The notes: generated by a model from the letters alone, not told the origin. A stretch of DNA of 35,086 bases from Planctomycetota bacterium (GCA_016872605.1 VGZI01000050.1:1-35086), one strand, 5' to 3'; positions 23,785 to 32,170 are shown, counted from the first letter of the stretch. Program-made: numbers and translations.

Positions 23785-26700
23785 ATGAAGCGATCATTAC
23801 TTATCCTTGCTGGCCTTTTGATGGCGTCACCTGCCTTCGCCCTGGAAAAACTCCCGCCCGGCGCAGACGTCGTCAAGCTCGAAGTCACGCCGACGTCGAT
23901 CGAGTTGAAGACGCCGTTCGAGTATCGGCAACTCCTGGTCACCGGCATTCTCAAGGACGGCGAGCGCGTCGATCTGACCCGGCTGGCCCAATTCACCGCG
24001 CCGGCGCATGCCAAGGTCTCCGCTACCGGCCAGGTCCGCCCGGTCGCCGACGGACAAGGCGAGATCAAGCTCGCCTACGCCGGCAAATCGGTGGCCGTCC
24101 CCGTTCTCGTCAGTGGGCAGAAGCAGTATCACGAAGTCAACTTCACCCGCGATGTCATGCCCGCTCTTTCCCGCATGGGCTGCAACGCCGGCACATGTCA
24201 CGGCTCGGCCCAGGGACGCAACGGCTTTCAGCTCAGCCTGCGAGGCTACGATCCGGTCTTTGATCATCGCGCTCTGATCGACGATGTCGGCAGCCGCCGC
24301 TTTAACCGCGCCGCACCGGAGCGCAGCCTGATGTTGCTCAAGGCGACCGGCGTCGTCCCGCACGTCGGCGGCGTTCTCACGCAGCCAGGCGAGCCGTATT
24401 ACGAAATCATCCGCGCCTGGATCGGCCAAGGCGTCAAGCTCGATCTCAACACGCCGAAGGTGACCAAGATCGACGTCACGCCCGCCAGCGCCGTTGTTCC
24501 GCTCCCCGGCATGAAGCAGCAGCTCACCGTCTGGGCGACGTATGCCGACGGCACGAAGCGCGACGTCAGTGCCGAGGCGTTCCTCGAAGCAAGCAACACC
24601 GAAGTCGCTACCATCACCAAGCAAGGCGTGCTGACGGCCGTGCGCCGCGGCGAAACCGCCGTGCTCGCTCGCTACGAAGGCAGCTATGCGGCCGCCGGCC
24701 TCATCATCATGGGCGATCGCACCGGCTTCGCGTGGCAGGACACGCCGACTTACAACTACATCGACGAACTCGTCTACAACAAGCTGAAGTCCGTCAAGAT
24801 CCAGCCGTCCGACGTATGCACCGACGCCGACTTTGTTCGCCGGCTCCATCTCGACTTGACCGGTCTCCCTCCGGAGCCGGACGTCGTCAAGAAGTTTCTC
24901 GACGATCCGACGCCGAGCAGGCAAAAACGCGAGAAGCTCGTCGATCAACTCGTAGGCAACGCCCACTATATCGATCACTGGGCGAACAAGTGGGCCGACC
25001 TGCTTCAAGTGAATCGCAAGTTCTTGGGCGATGAAGGGGCCCAGGCGTTTCGCAAGTACATCCGCGAATCGCTGCAATCGAACAAACCGTACGACAAATT
25101 CTGCTATGAGCTGTTGACGACGTCGGGCTCGAACTACGACAACCCGGCCGCGTCGTACTTCAAGATTCTTCGCGATCCCGATCTCGCGATGGAGAACACT
25201 ACCCACTTGTTCCTGGCCGTCCGCTTCAACTGCAACAAGTGCCACGATCACCCGTTCGAACGCTGGACGCAGAACCAGTACTACGAGTTGGCGGCCTATT
25301 TCACGCAGGTGGCTCGTCGCGAGGACCCAAAGTTCAAGGGGCGCAAGACCGAAGGCACGGCGGTGCGCGGCCCGCTGCCGTTGGTCGAAATCGTCAGCGA
25401 CGGCAATGCAGGCGAGATCAAGAACGAGCGCAGCGGCGCCAATGCCATGGCCAGGTTCCCGTTTCACCATGCGGGAACGCCGGACGCCGTCGGCGCACGC
25501 CGAGAACAGCTCGCCAAGTGGATCACGTCCAAGGACAACCCGTACTTCGCCAAGAGCTACGTTAATCGAGTTTGGAGTTACCTTCTGGGCGTCGGCATCA
25601 TCGAGCCCGTGGACGACATCCGCGCCGGCAATCCGCCGACCAATCCGCAATTGCTCGACAAGCTGACCGACGAATTCATCCGCAGCAACTTCAACGTCCA
25701 AGAGCTGGTGAAAACGATCTGCAAATCGCGCACGTATCAGCATTCGATCGCGACCAACAAGTGGAACAAAGACGACGACGTCAACTATTCACACGCCATC
25801 GCGCGCCGGCTGTCGGCCGAGGTGCTCTTCGATTCGATCCATCGCGTGACCGGATCGCTGTCAAACATTCCAGGCTTGCCGCGCGGCGCGCGAGCGGTGC
25901 AGACGGTCGATTCCAACGTCAAAGTTCCCGGCGGCTTCTTGGAGCTTCTGGGCCGACCGCCGCGCGAGAGCGCTTGCGAATGCGAGCGCCAAAGCGGCAT
26001 GCAGCTCGGCCCCGTTCTGAGCTTGCTCACTGGCCCGGTCCTCAACGATGCAATCAACGATCCGAACAATCGGATCGCGAAGATCGTCGGCGCCGAAACC
26101 AATGACGCCAAGGTCGTCGAAGAGCTCTACCTGGCGATCCTCAACCGCCGCCCGACCGCAAAGGAAATTGAGCGAGACGTAAAGGCACTGAGCGGCAACG
26201 AGGAACTGTTCGCCAAGCTGTCAGCCGAACGCAAGAAACGTGCCGACGCTCTGGCCGCGTATGAAGCCCAGTTGCCGGCGGTCGTCGCCCGCTTCGAGGA
26301 GTCGGCCACCCGCACCCCCGTTTGGACGCCGCTCGAGCCAGCTTCGATGAAATCGGTCGGTGGCGCAACGTTCACCAAGAACAAGGACTTCTCCATTCTC
26401 GTCGGCGGCACCAATGCCGGACAAGAAACTTACACGTTGACGTTCGATACCAAAATCCCCGACATCACCGGTCTTCGCCTTGAAGTACTGCCCGATCCGA
26501 GTTTGGGCGCGCAGGGTCCAGGCCGAGCACAGAACGGCAATTTCGTTCTTCAGGAGCTTCGCCTTGATTTCGTCAAGCTCGGCTCGAAAGACAAAGCCAA
26601 GCCGGTGAAGCTGATTCGCCCGCAAGCAACGTTTTCTCAAGATGGCTTCCCAATCGCCAATGCGGTCGACAATAATCCGGCCACCGGTTGGGCAGTCGCG

Positions 26701-27096
26701 CCGCAGTTCGGCAAATCCCAAGTAGCGGTTTTCGAGTTTCAACCGAAAGTCGGCGCCACCGAAGGCACGACCTTCAAACTGACGATGCTGCAAAACTTCG
26801 GCAACCAGCACACGATCGGCAAGTTCCGCATCTCCGTGACGACGTCGAAGCCGCCGGTCCTGCTGCAAGGCACGGTTCCGGAGAACGTCGCCAAGATCTT
26901 GGAGCTTCCAAAGGACATGCGAACGCCGGCGCAACAGGCGAGCGTCGTGAACTACGTCCGCTCAATCGATCAGGAATTGGCTCGCCTGCAGCGATCGCTC
27001 GGCGAATACCCGGTCCCAGCGAGCCCGCGCGTGCTCGGCGCTCAGGACCTGGCGTGGGCGCTCATGAACAGCCCGGCGTTCTTGTTCAACCATTGA
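23785..27096 (+). CDS. DUF1549/DUF1553 planctomycete cytochrome protein
   Basis: A 1103-residue exported protein (signal peptide 1-19). Domain order: an Ig-like/BIG2-type strand region (~25-110), an atypical cytochrome segment with GCNAGTCHGSAQGRNGF (132-148; a Cx4CH motif), a second BIG2-like domain (~225-310), DUF1549 (~325-510) with RRLHLDLTGLPP and the CNKCH haem motif (483-487) in CNKCHDHPFERWTQNQYYEL, DUF1553 (~620-860) with SYVNRVWSYLLGVGIIEP and GFLELLGRPPRESACECER, and a C-terminal beta-sandwich (~880-1060) with LTFDTKIPDITGLRLEVLPD. All parts are standard planctomycete modules whose chemistry is unknown; a role in polysaccharide or redox processes at the periplasm has been suggested. 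Start ATG 23785 has AAAGGA about 8 nt upstream. It is the third gene of the haem cluster. Confidence 0.92.
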   Translation: MKRSLLILAGLLMASPAFALEKLPPGADVVKLEVTPTSIELKTPFEYRQLLVTGILKDGERVDLTRLAQFTAPAHAKVSATGQVRPVADGQGEIKLAYAGKSVAVPVLVSGQKQYHEVNFTRDVMPALSRMGCNAGTCHGSAQGRNGFQLSLRGYDPVFDHRALIDDVGSRRFNRAAPERSLMLLKATGVVPHVGGVLTQPGEPYYEIIRAWIGQGVKLDLNTPKVTKIDVTPASAVVPLPGMKQQLTVWATYADGTKRDVSAEAFLEASNTEVATITKQGVLTAVRRGETAVLARYEGSYAAAGLIIMGDRTGFAWQDTPTYNYIDELVYNKLKSVKIQPSDVCTDADFVRRLHLDLTGLPPEPDVVKKFLDDPTPSRQKREKLVDQLVGNAHYIDHWANKWADLLQVNRKFLGDEGAQAFRKYIRESLQSNKPYDKFCYELLTTSGSNYDNPAASYFKILRDPDLAMENTTHLFLAVRFNCNKCHDHPFERWTQNQYYELAAYFTQVARREDPKFKGRKTEGTAVRGPLPLVEIVSDGNAGEIKNERSGANAMARFPFHHAGTPDAVGARREQLAKWITSKDNPYFAKSYVNRVWSYLLGVGIIEPVDDIRAGNPPTNPQLLDKLTDEFIRSNFNVQELVKTICKSRTYQHSIATNKWNKDDDVNYSHAIARRLSAEVLFDSIHRVTGSLSNIPGLPRGARAVQTVDSNVKVPGGFLELLGRPPRESACECERQSGMQLGPVLSLLTGPVLNDAINDPNNRIAKIVGAETNDAKVVEELYLAILNRRPTAKEIERDVKALSGNEELFAKLSAERKKRADALAAYEAQLPAVVARFEESATRTPVWTPLEPASMKSVGGATFTKNKDFSILVGGTNAGQETYTLTFDTKIPDITGLRLEVLPDPSLGAQGPGRAQNGNFVLQELRLDFVKLGSKDKAKPVKLIRPQATFSQDGFPIANAVDNNPATGWAVAPQFGKSQVAVFEFQPKVGATEGTTFKLTMLQNFGNQHTIGKFRISVTTSKPPVLLQGTVPENVAKILELPKDMRTPAQQASVVNYVRSIDQELARLQRSLGEYPVPASPRVLGAQDLAWALMNSPAFLFNH

Positions 27097-27106
27097 CACC
27101 GTTCAT

Positions 27107-27144
27107 CGTTTAGCGCCCGCGCGGCGCCGTGCGAGCGCTAAACG
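27107..27144. repeat. CGTTTAGCGC/GCGCTAAACG inverted repeat
   Basis: CGTTTAGCGC (27107-27116) is inverted at 27135-27144, filling the gap before the five-haem cytochrome. A related pair, GTTAGCGTTC with GCGAACGCTAAACG, lies just past that gene at 28763-28798, and GCGAACGCTAAACG recurs in a coding region at 31297-31310. Confidence 0.7.
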
Positions 27145-27161
27145 AACAATCGGGGCGGCCT

Positions 27162-28643
27162 ATGTCTACCGCCCATCGCATCGGTATTTTTTTCGTTGCC
27201 TTTTCGTCGGCCAGCGCCTGGCAGCCGACGGCCAACATCAACGGCATCGTCGTCGATGCCAAAGGCCCAGTCGCCGGCGCTCGTGTCGGCTGGCAGGGAC
27301 AGAGCGAACGCGTCGTAGCCGATGAGCAGGGCCGATTCCGACTGCCTCCGGTCGCTAGCGCTCCCGGCTCAACAGCCAAACGCATCGTCGCTACCAAGGC
27401 GGGCTATCGCATCGCGTCCACCCAAGCAAGTGACAAACCGATCACGCTCCGTCTGGAACTCTTGCCCAAGAACGACAACGCCGACTATGAATGGATTGAT
27501 CCACACACCGATCCGAAAAAACCCAACAACTGCGCTAACTGCCATGCCGAGATCCATCGCGAATGGCAGCACAGTGCCCACGCGAAATCGGCGACGAATC
27601 CGAAGTTCCTTTCTCTCTTCGACGGCGACAACGGCAAGCACAGAACATGGAACGCGAAAGCCGAGCATCCCGACGGCTCGGCAGTCTGCGCGACCTGTCA
27701 TGCGCCAACGATGAGCTCGCCGAAGCTCGACTACGACATTCGCAAGGCCCAAGGAGTTGCCAAGAGCGGCGTGCATTGCGACTATTGCCACAAGGTCGCC
27801 GACGTTCCGACCGACAAGCTGGGACTGCGCTTTGGCCGCGATGGCATGTTTCTATTGCGGCCGGCCAAGGGCGAACTGCTCACGTTCGGCCCGCTCGATG
27901 ATGCAGTGCGCCCGGGCGAATCGTTCGCGCATGCTCCGGTCTACAGGGAGAGCCGGTATTGCGCGTCGTGCCACGAAGGAGTCGTCTTCGGCGTCCACGC
28001 GTATGCGACTTACTCCGAATGGCTCGAAAGCCCGGCGAAAAAAGCCGGCAAGCAATGCCAGGATTGCCACATGACGCCGACGGGCAAGATGACGAACATC
28101 GCCCGCGGCAAGGGCGGCATCGCGCGTGATCCCCGCTCGCTGGCGAGCCATCACACGCCTGGCGGCGATGCCGACATGCTGAAGAAATCGCTCAAACTCA
28201 AACCGTCGCTGACAGGCCGTCAGGTGATCGTGGACGTTGTTGCCGACAACGTCGGCCATCGCGTGCCGACGGGATTCGTCGATCGGCATCTGATTCTCGT
28301 TGTCCTTGCGATCGATGCCAAGGGGGCTGCAATCGGCCTGGTCGAAGGTCCGCGTCTGCCGGCCAGCGCGGGAAAATGGAAGGGTATGCCCGGGGTCTTG
28401 TACGCTAAGCAGTTGATCGGCGACAAGAAGCGGACGCCACTTGCGTTTTGGATGCCCGTCTTCGAGACCGTGGACACGCGACTTTATCCGGATCGGCCGG
28501 ACCGGCAAACGCTCGTGTTCAAGAATGAGCCGAGCCACGTGACGATACAGCTCTGGTATCGCCGATTCTGGCAAGACGTCGCCGACGCCCGCGGCTGGCG
28601 CGACAACGATGTGCTGGCAACAGAATCCACTATCAAGAAACAA
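27162..28643 (+). CDS. five-haem c-type cytochrome with N-terminal CarboxypepD_reg-like domain
   Basis: A 494-residue exported cytochrome (the stop codon follows directly, to 28646). The signal peptide is HRIGIFFVAFSSASAW (5-20). Residues ~24-102 are a small beta-sandwich (INGIVVDAKGPVAGARV, DEQGRFRLPPV), of the carboxypeptidase-regulatory type. Five CxxCH motifs follow: CANCH (124-128), CATCH (176-180), CDYCH (206-210), CASCH (267-271) and CQDCH (299-303). The C-terminal region has VGHRVPTGF (364-372), a conserved motif in cytochrome c554-like multihaem proteins. I infer periplasmic electron transfer; no reductase catalytic lysine-type (CxxCK) haem is seen, so it is not NrfA. Start ATG 27162 is chosen for the signal peptide; only a weak GGGGCGG precedes it. 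It is the last gene of the haem cluster. Confidence 0.9.
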
Positions 28644-28681
28644 TGACATGCCGAGTTTACGTATAGAAGCTGTTTCAAAAC

Positions 28682-28743
28682 CGTAGCGTGGACTTCAGTC
28701 CACGCGTTTTTCCGTGGCGGCGTGGACTGAAGTCCACGCTACG
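28682..28743. repeat. REPIN-like paired palindrome (copy 4, perfect)
   Basis: A 24-nt arm at 28682-28705, beginning CGTAGCGTGGACTTC, is perfectly inverted at 28720-28743, ending AGTCCACGCTACG, with a 14-nt spacer. Each arm is a hairpin (GTGGACT-TC-AGTCCAC). It lies 36 nt past the five-haem cytochrome gene, between convergent stop codons. Confidence 0.92.
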
Positions 28744-28762
28744 CCCGGGCGTGAAACAGCTT

Positions 28763-28798
28763 GTTAGCGTTCACACGGCCCCACGCGAACGCTAAACG
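28763..28798. repeat. GTTAGCGTTC/GAACGCTAA inverted repeat
   Basis: GTTAGCGTTC (from 28763) pairs with GAACGCTAAACG (28787-28798). It shares the GCTAAACG core with 27107-27144 and 31297-31310. It sits next to the SNF2 stop codon (28806) and may help end both convergent transcripts. Confidence 0.6.
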
Positions 28799-28805
28799 TA
28801 AACCA

Positions 28806-30551
28806 CTACGCAGCAAGCTTCTGCCTTGGTCTCGGCTTCACGTTAAACAGACCGAAGACCTCATCCTCGTTCAAACCCAAGGACGGCGGCGGGCCGTTTT
28901 GGCCGAGCATCTCCTCAAAGAGCTGCCGCTTCTTTTCCAGCACTTCGGCGATTCGGCCTTCAATCGTGCTCTGGCAGAGGAAACGCTTGACGAAGACAGT
29001 CTCTTTTTGCCCAATGCGATGGGCCCGGTTAATAGCCTGATCCTCGATCGCCGGGTTCCACCAGCGATCGAAGAGGAAGACGTAGTTGGTGAATTGCAGA
29101 TTGAGTCCGACGCTTCCGGTGCCGTAGCTCATGAGTAATACGTGTTTGTTCTTGTCGATCTTGAAGCGATCGAGGATCGGCTGGCGCTCGCGCTGTGGAA
29201 TCTTACCGTGGTATTGGAGCGGTCCAAATGGTTCCAGCGCCTGGGCGAGCGTTTCGAGCGGCTCCACCCATTGCGAGAACACCAGCGCCTTGCGATTGTT
29301 CTCGGCTACCTCGCCCATGTCGGCCATCAACTGCTCGAGCTTGGCGCTCTCGCCGGTGCGCGGGTCGAAGTTGCAGATCTGCTTGAGCCGCAAGACAAGC
29401 TCGAAAACGTGCTGGACGGTAATGGTGTCGCCGAGTTCGTTCAGATGAATGACGCCTTCCTTTTCGGCCAGGTCGTAGCTCTCCCGTTGCGACGGGGACA
29501 GGTCGATGTACACATCCTGAATGACCTTCTCCGGCATATCGGTCATCACTTCTTCCTTGACGCGCCGCAAAATGGCGTCGCGCGTCAGTTCGGGCAGCAG
29601 CTTGGCGGGCGTGTCAGCCGGAATGCGGTCGGGGTCGACGAAAGCGAAGATGTTGATGAGATCGTCGACGCGATTTTCGATCGGCGTTCCGGTCATCGCC
29701 CAGCTTCGGTCTCGCGAGATGCTGCGAACGACGCGTGCTGTTTTTCCGTCGCGATTCTTGATGCGCTGAGCTTCATCGAGGACGACGATGTCGAAGTGCA
29801 CTTGGCTATCCGCAACCAGATCCTCGTCGCGCGTCAGTAGCTCGTAATTGACGAGTTTCACGGGACAGCGCGACGCAAACCATTGGGCCTTGCGCGTGGC
29901 CGCGTCGCCGCCGATGACCTCGAACGGCAGGTCGCTGGCCCAAAGCTTGAGTTCGCGCGTCCAATTGACGACGAGCGGCTTGGGGCAGACGACCAGCGCT
30001 CGATGGATCACACCGCTTTGGAAGAGAAGCCGCATCGCGATGATGACCTGCGCCGTCTTTCCCAGGCCCATCTCATCGGCGATCAAGGCCGCGTGGCGCG
30101 GCATCAAAAAGGCGATTCCCTTGACCTGATACGGGTACGGCTGGAACGGCAACTCGACCTGCTTGTTGGCGAACAAGTTTTCCAGCGGAGGCTGCAAAAG
30201 ATACAACAGCCGATCCTTGAACATCACCATGTCGCTGGGCGGCTTGACGCGCGTCTTCGGTTTCGACGAGCCGGAAGCGTTAGCAACGGGACAGATGGAG
30301 GGGCTGGCCGGAGCCGGCGCCGGATCGCCGGGAGACGGGAAGCGCCATCCCTGCGTCGCGACCTCGATCGACAGTTTGCCCAGCGTCCGCACCCATGGCG
30401 TCTGATCGAGCATCGGCACTTCGCGCACGCTCGTTTGCAGCGGCCGATCGAACGCCGGGAAGGTGCGAATGGAAAACGCCGGGACCAGATCGATCGGTTC
30501 CGTCTCGGCAATCGACACGAGTTCGTAGGGTTCGCTGAATTGTTCATCCAT
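28806..30551 (-). CDS. SNF2-family DNA helicase/translocase
   Basis: A 581-residue ATP-dependent DNA translocase of the Swi2/Snf2 family. The N-terminal ~130 residues are not a recognised domain. The ATPase core begins with LPFQPYPYQVKGIAFL, Walker A DEMGLGKT (159-166), motif II LDEAQRIKN (DEAQ), motif III SWAMTGTPIEN, then the second RecA lobe with KALVFSQW, YHGKIPQRER, LLMSYGTGSVGLNLQFTNYV and motif VI DQAINRAHRIGQ. All motifs are intact. Start ATG 30551 (MDEQFSEPYEL) is preferred; the longer frame reads through the palindrome at 30580-30617. Residues 87-95 are coded by a copy of the dispersed GAAGCGTTAGC repeat. No methylase, nuclease or defence partner lies beside it, so a stand-alone repair or transcription-recycling role is more likely than a defence island. 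Confidence 0.93.
   Translation of the reverse strand: MDEQFSEPYELVSIAETEPIDLVPAFSIRTFPAFDRPLQTSVREVPMLDQTPWVRTLGKLSIEVATQGWRFPSPGDPAPAPASPSICPVANASGSSKPKTRVKPPSDMVMFKDRLLYLLQPPLENLFANKQVELPFQPYPYQVKGIAFLMPRHAALIADEMGLGKTAQVIIAMRLLFQSGVIHRALVVCPKPLVVNWTRELKLWASDLPFEVIGGDAATRKAQWFASRCPVKLVNYELLTRDEDLVADSQVHFDIVVLDEAQRIKNRDGKTARVVRSISRDRSWAMTGTPIENRVDDLINIFAFVDPDRIPADTPAKLLPELTRDAILRRVKEEVMTDMPEKVIQDVYIDLSPSQRESYDLAEKEGVIHLNELGDTITVQHVFELVLRLKQICNFDPRTGESAKLEQLMADMGEVAENNRKALVFSQWVEPLETLAQALEPFGPLQYHGKIPQRERQPILDRFKIDKNKHVLLMSYGTGSVGLNLQFTNYVFLFDRWWNPAIEDQAINRAHRIGQKETVFVKRFLCQSTIEGRIAEVLEKKRQLFEEMLGQNGPPPSLGLNEDEVFGLFNVKPRPRQKLAA
30268..30292 (+). repeat. dispersed repeat copy inside the SNF2 gene
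   Basis: GAGCCGGAAGCGTTAGCAAC then GGGAC. It is aligned with intergenic copies at 1663-1686 and 18693-18713 and is read in frame on the minus strand as part of CPVANASGSSKP in the low-conservation linker before the ATPase core. Confidence 0.45.
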
Positions 30552-30579
30552 ATCGATTCCATTCGGCCAAGCCGCATGC

Positions 30580-30617
30580 GGCTTCGCGCTCGCCGAGCGC
30601 CGCGTGAGCGCGAAGCC
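30580..30617. repeat. 12-bp inverted repeat in a divergent promoter region
   Basis: GGCTTCGCGCTC (30580-30591) is perfectly inverted at 30606-30617, between the SNF2 and ferritin-like start codons. It could be an operator for both genes or another dispersed palindrome; the sequence alone does not decide. Confidence 0.6.
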
Positions 30618-30629
30618 ACGCGCGGCGGC

Positions 30630-30635
30630 TATAAT
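30630..30635 (+). promoter_or_regulatory. possible -10 box of the ferritin-like gene
   Basis: TATAAT, 41 nt upstream of ATG 30677, in otherwise GC-rich DNA. No good -35 hexamer is found at 16-18 nt; the palindrome at 30580-30617 ends 12 nt before it and could overlap a regulator site. Confidence 0.35.
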
Positions 30636-30676
30636 AGACGGCAAACTCATCGCAGTTTCTCACGTGGACGACTTCC

Positions 30677-32110
30677 ATGACCGACGTCAAAACCTATCGA
30701 TCCTATCGCGGCCTGCCGACGCTCGCCGGTCTCGCCACCATCGAAGAGGCCGCCAGGCCCGGCCTCAGCGTCGAAGCCTGCGTCGCCAGGCTCAAGCGCT
30801 ATCACTATGCATTCCTGCGGCTGCACGAAATCTTCACGGCACGCATCACCGCGGAGCCGATCTACGAGCTCAAGACGGCGTTCTCGCACCACGCCTATCT
30901 CTGCGCCGAACACGTGGCGGCCCTGCGGCAGCGCATCGGCGAGATGCGCGAGCCGCCGCTCGGGTTGGAGGAGATTCCGCACGTGGCGCTCGCGATTTTT
31001 TTCGACGAGATTCTGGCGGCGCCGACGACCGAGGCGCTATTGCTGGGCTTGTACGAAGTCGCGCTTTCCGCGCTCGATGCGGCTCTCGAACGCCATATGC
31101 GCGATACCAACCCGCTCACCGATGCACCCTCCATTCGCGTCCTGCGTTTCGCTCGGCTCGAGCTCGCCGACATGGTCGATTTTGGCCGCAAGGCGATCGA
31201 ATGCCTCGTCGGTGACGCGACGTATGCGGGATTTCGGGAGTGGTTGACAGAGCTGGAAAGGCTATTGCAAATAAGCGGTGCGATTGATGGCGCGGAGCGA
31301 ACGCTAAACGAAGAGAAGCCGGCGCGGCGGTATTCGGCGACGCCCTACGATTATGACCGCGTCCCGAAACGCGACGAACGCTTCCAGGACGTCTGGAACC
31401 AGGGCGTCAACGCCGAGTCGTTTCTCTACAACCCCGACCTGCCCGCCAAGCCGAAGACGCTGATGATGCTCTACAAACGGCTGCGCGAGATCGACGTTCC
31501 CGAGATGATGGCGAGCATCATCACCGAGACCAAGGGCAAGCCCTGGGACTACTATCGCGACATGTCGCGCCAGCTCTGGGACGAGGCGCGGCACGCCATG
31601 ATGGGCGAGGTCGGCTTCGTCGCGCTCGGCGTCGATTGGACCAGGGCCCGCATCACCGTCAACTGGTCGCATCGCCTCAACACCGAGTGCACACCCATCG
31701 AACGCCATGCTGTGCTTTACTTCATCGAGCAGGGGCTAATGACGAAGACCGGCAAACGCTACGAATGGGAAGTCGGCGTCGAGTCGGGCATCCCACTGAT
31801 CGCGACGATTCAGGATTACGACTGGGCCGACGAAGTGCTGCATGCCCAACTTGGGCGGCTCTGGTACATCCCCGCGATCGGCGACTGGAAGACCGCCCTC
31901 GAATACGGCGACCAATGCTGGTCGCGCATCCTGAGCAACTGGCAAGCGGTGAAGGACCAGGGCCTGACATCGCACGCCAATTGGTGGCCGGAAATCTACG
32001 TGCAGGCGTGTAAGGCGTGGGGCGAAGTGCCGAACCTGAAAGTGCTGGCGTTCAATGAGACGTATGCCGACGCACGCGCGGACTTGAAGAATGTGACAGG
32101 TAGCGCGTAA
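30677..32110 (+). CDS. ferritin-like diiron protein of unknown function
   Basis: A 477-residue all-helical cytoplasmic protein. The C-terminal half (about 225-477) has two carboxylate-histidine pairs typical of ferritin-like diiron sites: DEARH (302-306), preceded by a helix with ITETKG, and DEVLH (385-389), preceded by EWEVGVESG. The N-terminal half (about 30-200) is another long four-helix region with LHEIFTARITAEPIYEL, HHAYLCAEH and LERH, and may be a degenerate copy. The linker (205-212, GAERTLNE) is coded by a CGCTAAACG repeat at 31297-31310. The second half loosely resembles DUF455/MiaE-type ferritin-like proteins; the reaction is unknown (oxidase, hydroxylase or iron storage are all possible). 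Start ATG 30677 has no strong Shine-Dalgarno. It diverges from the SNF2 gene by 125 nt. Confidence 0.8.
   Translation: MTDVKTYRSYRGLPTLAGLATIEEAARPGLSVEACVARLKRYHYAFLRLHEIFTARITAEPIYELKTAFSHHAYLCAEHVAALRQRIGEMREPPLGLEEIPHVALAIFFDEILAAPTTEALLLGLYEVALSALDAALERHMRDTNPLTDAPSIRVLRFARLELADMVDFGRKAIECLVGDATYAGFREWLTELERLLQISGAIDGAERTLNEEKPARRYSATPYDYDRVPKRDERFQDVWNQGVNAESFLYNPDLPAKPKTLMMLYKRLREIDVPEMMASIITETKGKPWDYYRDMSRQLWDEARHAMMGEVGFVALGVDWTRARITVNWSHRLNTECTPIERHAVLYFIEQGLMTKTGKRYEWEVGVESGIPLIATIQDYDWADEVLHAQLGRLWYIPAIGDWKTALEYGDQCWSRILSNWQAVKDQGLTSHANWWPEIYVQACKAWGEVPNLKVLAFNETYADARADLKNVTGSA
31297..31310 (+). repeat. GCGAACGCTAAACG motif inside the ferritin-like gene
   Basis: An exact 14-nt match to the intergenic copy at 28785-28798, read in frame as part of the interdomain linker (residues 207-212). 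Confidence 0.5.
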
Positions 32111-32120
32111 AGCACAGGGC

Positions 32121-32170
32121 TGAGGTACTCCGAAGCCCTGGGATCGATCCCAAGGGTTCGGGGCGTCTCA
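32121..32170. repeat. TGAGGTACTCCGAA hairpin before the WD40 pseudogene
   Basis: TGAGGTACTCCGAA (32121-32134) is identical to the block at 23664-23677 and 23711-23724. A diverged inverse arm TTCGGGGCGTCTCA lies at 32157-32170, and CCCTGGGATCGATCCCAAGG forms an inner hairpin. It starts 11 nt after the ferritin-like stop codon. Confidence 0.75.

Noticed and set aside
23827..25743. A 638-codon minus-strand frame inside the DUF1549 gene
   Set aside because: It mirrors the codons of a well-supported DUF1549/DUF1553 gene and has the Arg/Val/Asp-rich composition of a shadow frame.
27162..28646. Nitrite reductase NrfA identity for the five-haem cytochrome
   Set aside because: All five motifs are CxxCH; the CxxCK catalytic haem is missing, and the GHRVPTGF motif points to c554-like proteins.
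28806..32110. A defence island built around the SNF2 helicase
   Set aside because: No methylase, nuclease, PLD or other defence partner gene is next to it; the neighbour is a ferritin-like protein.
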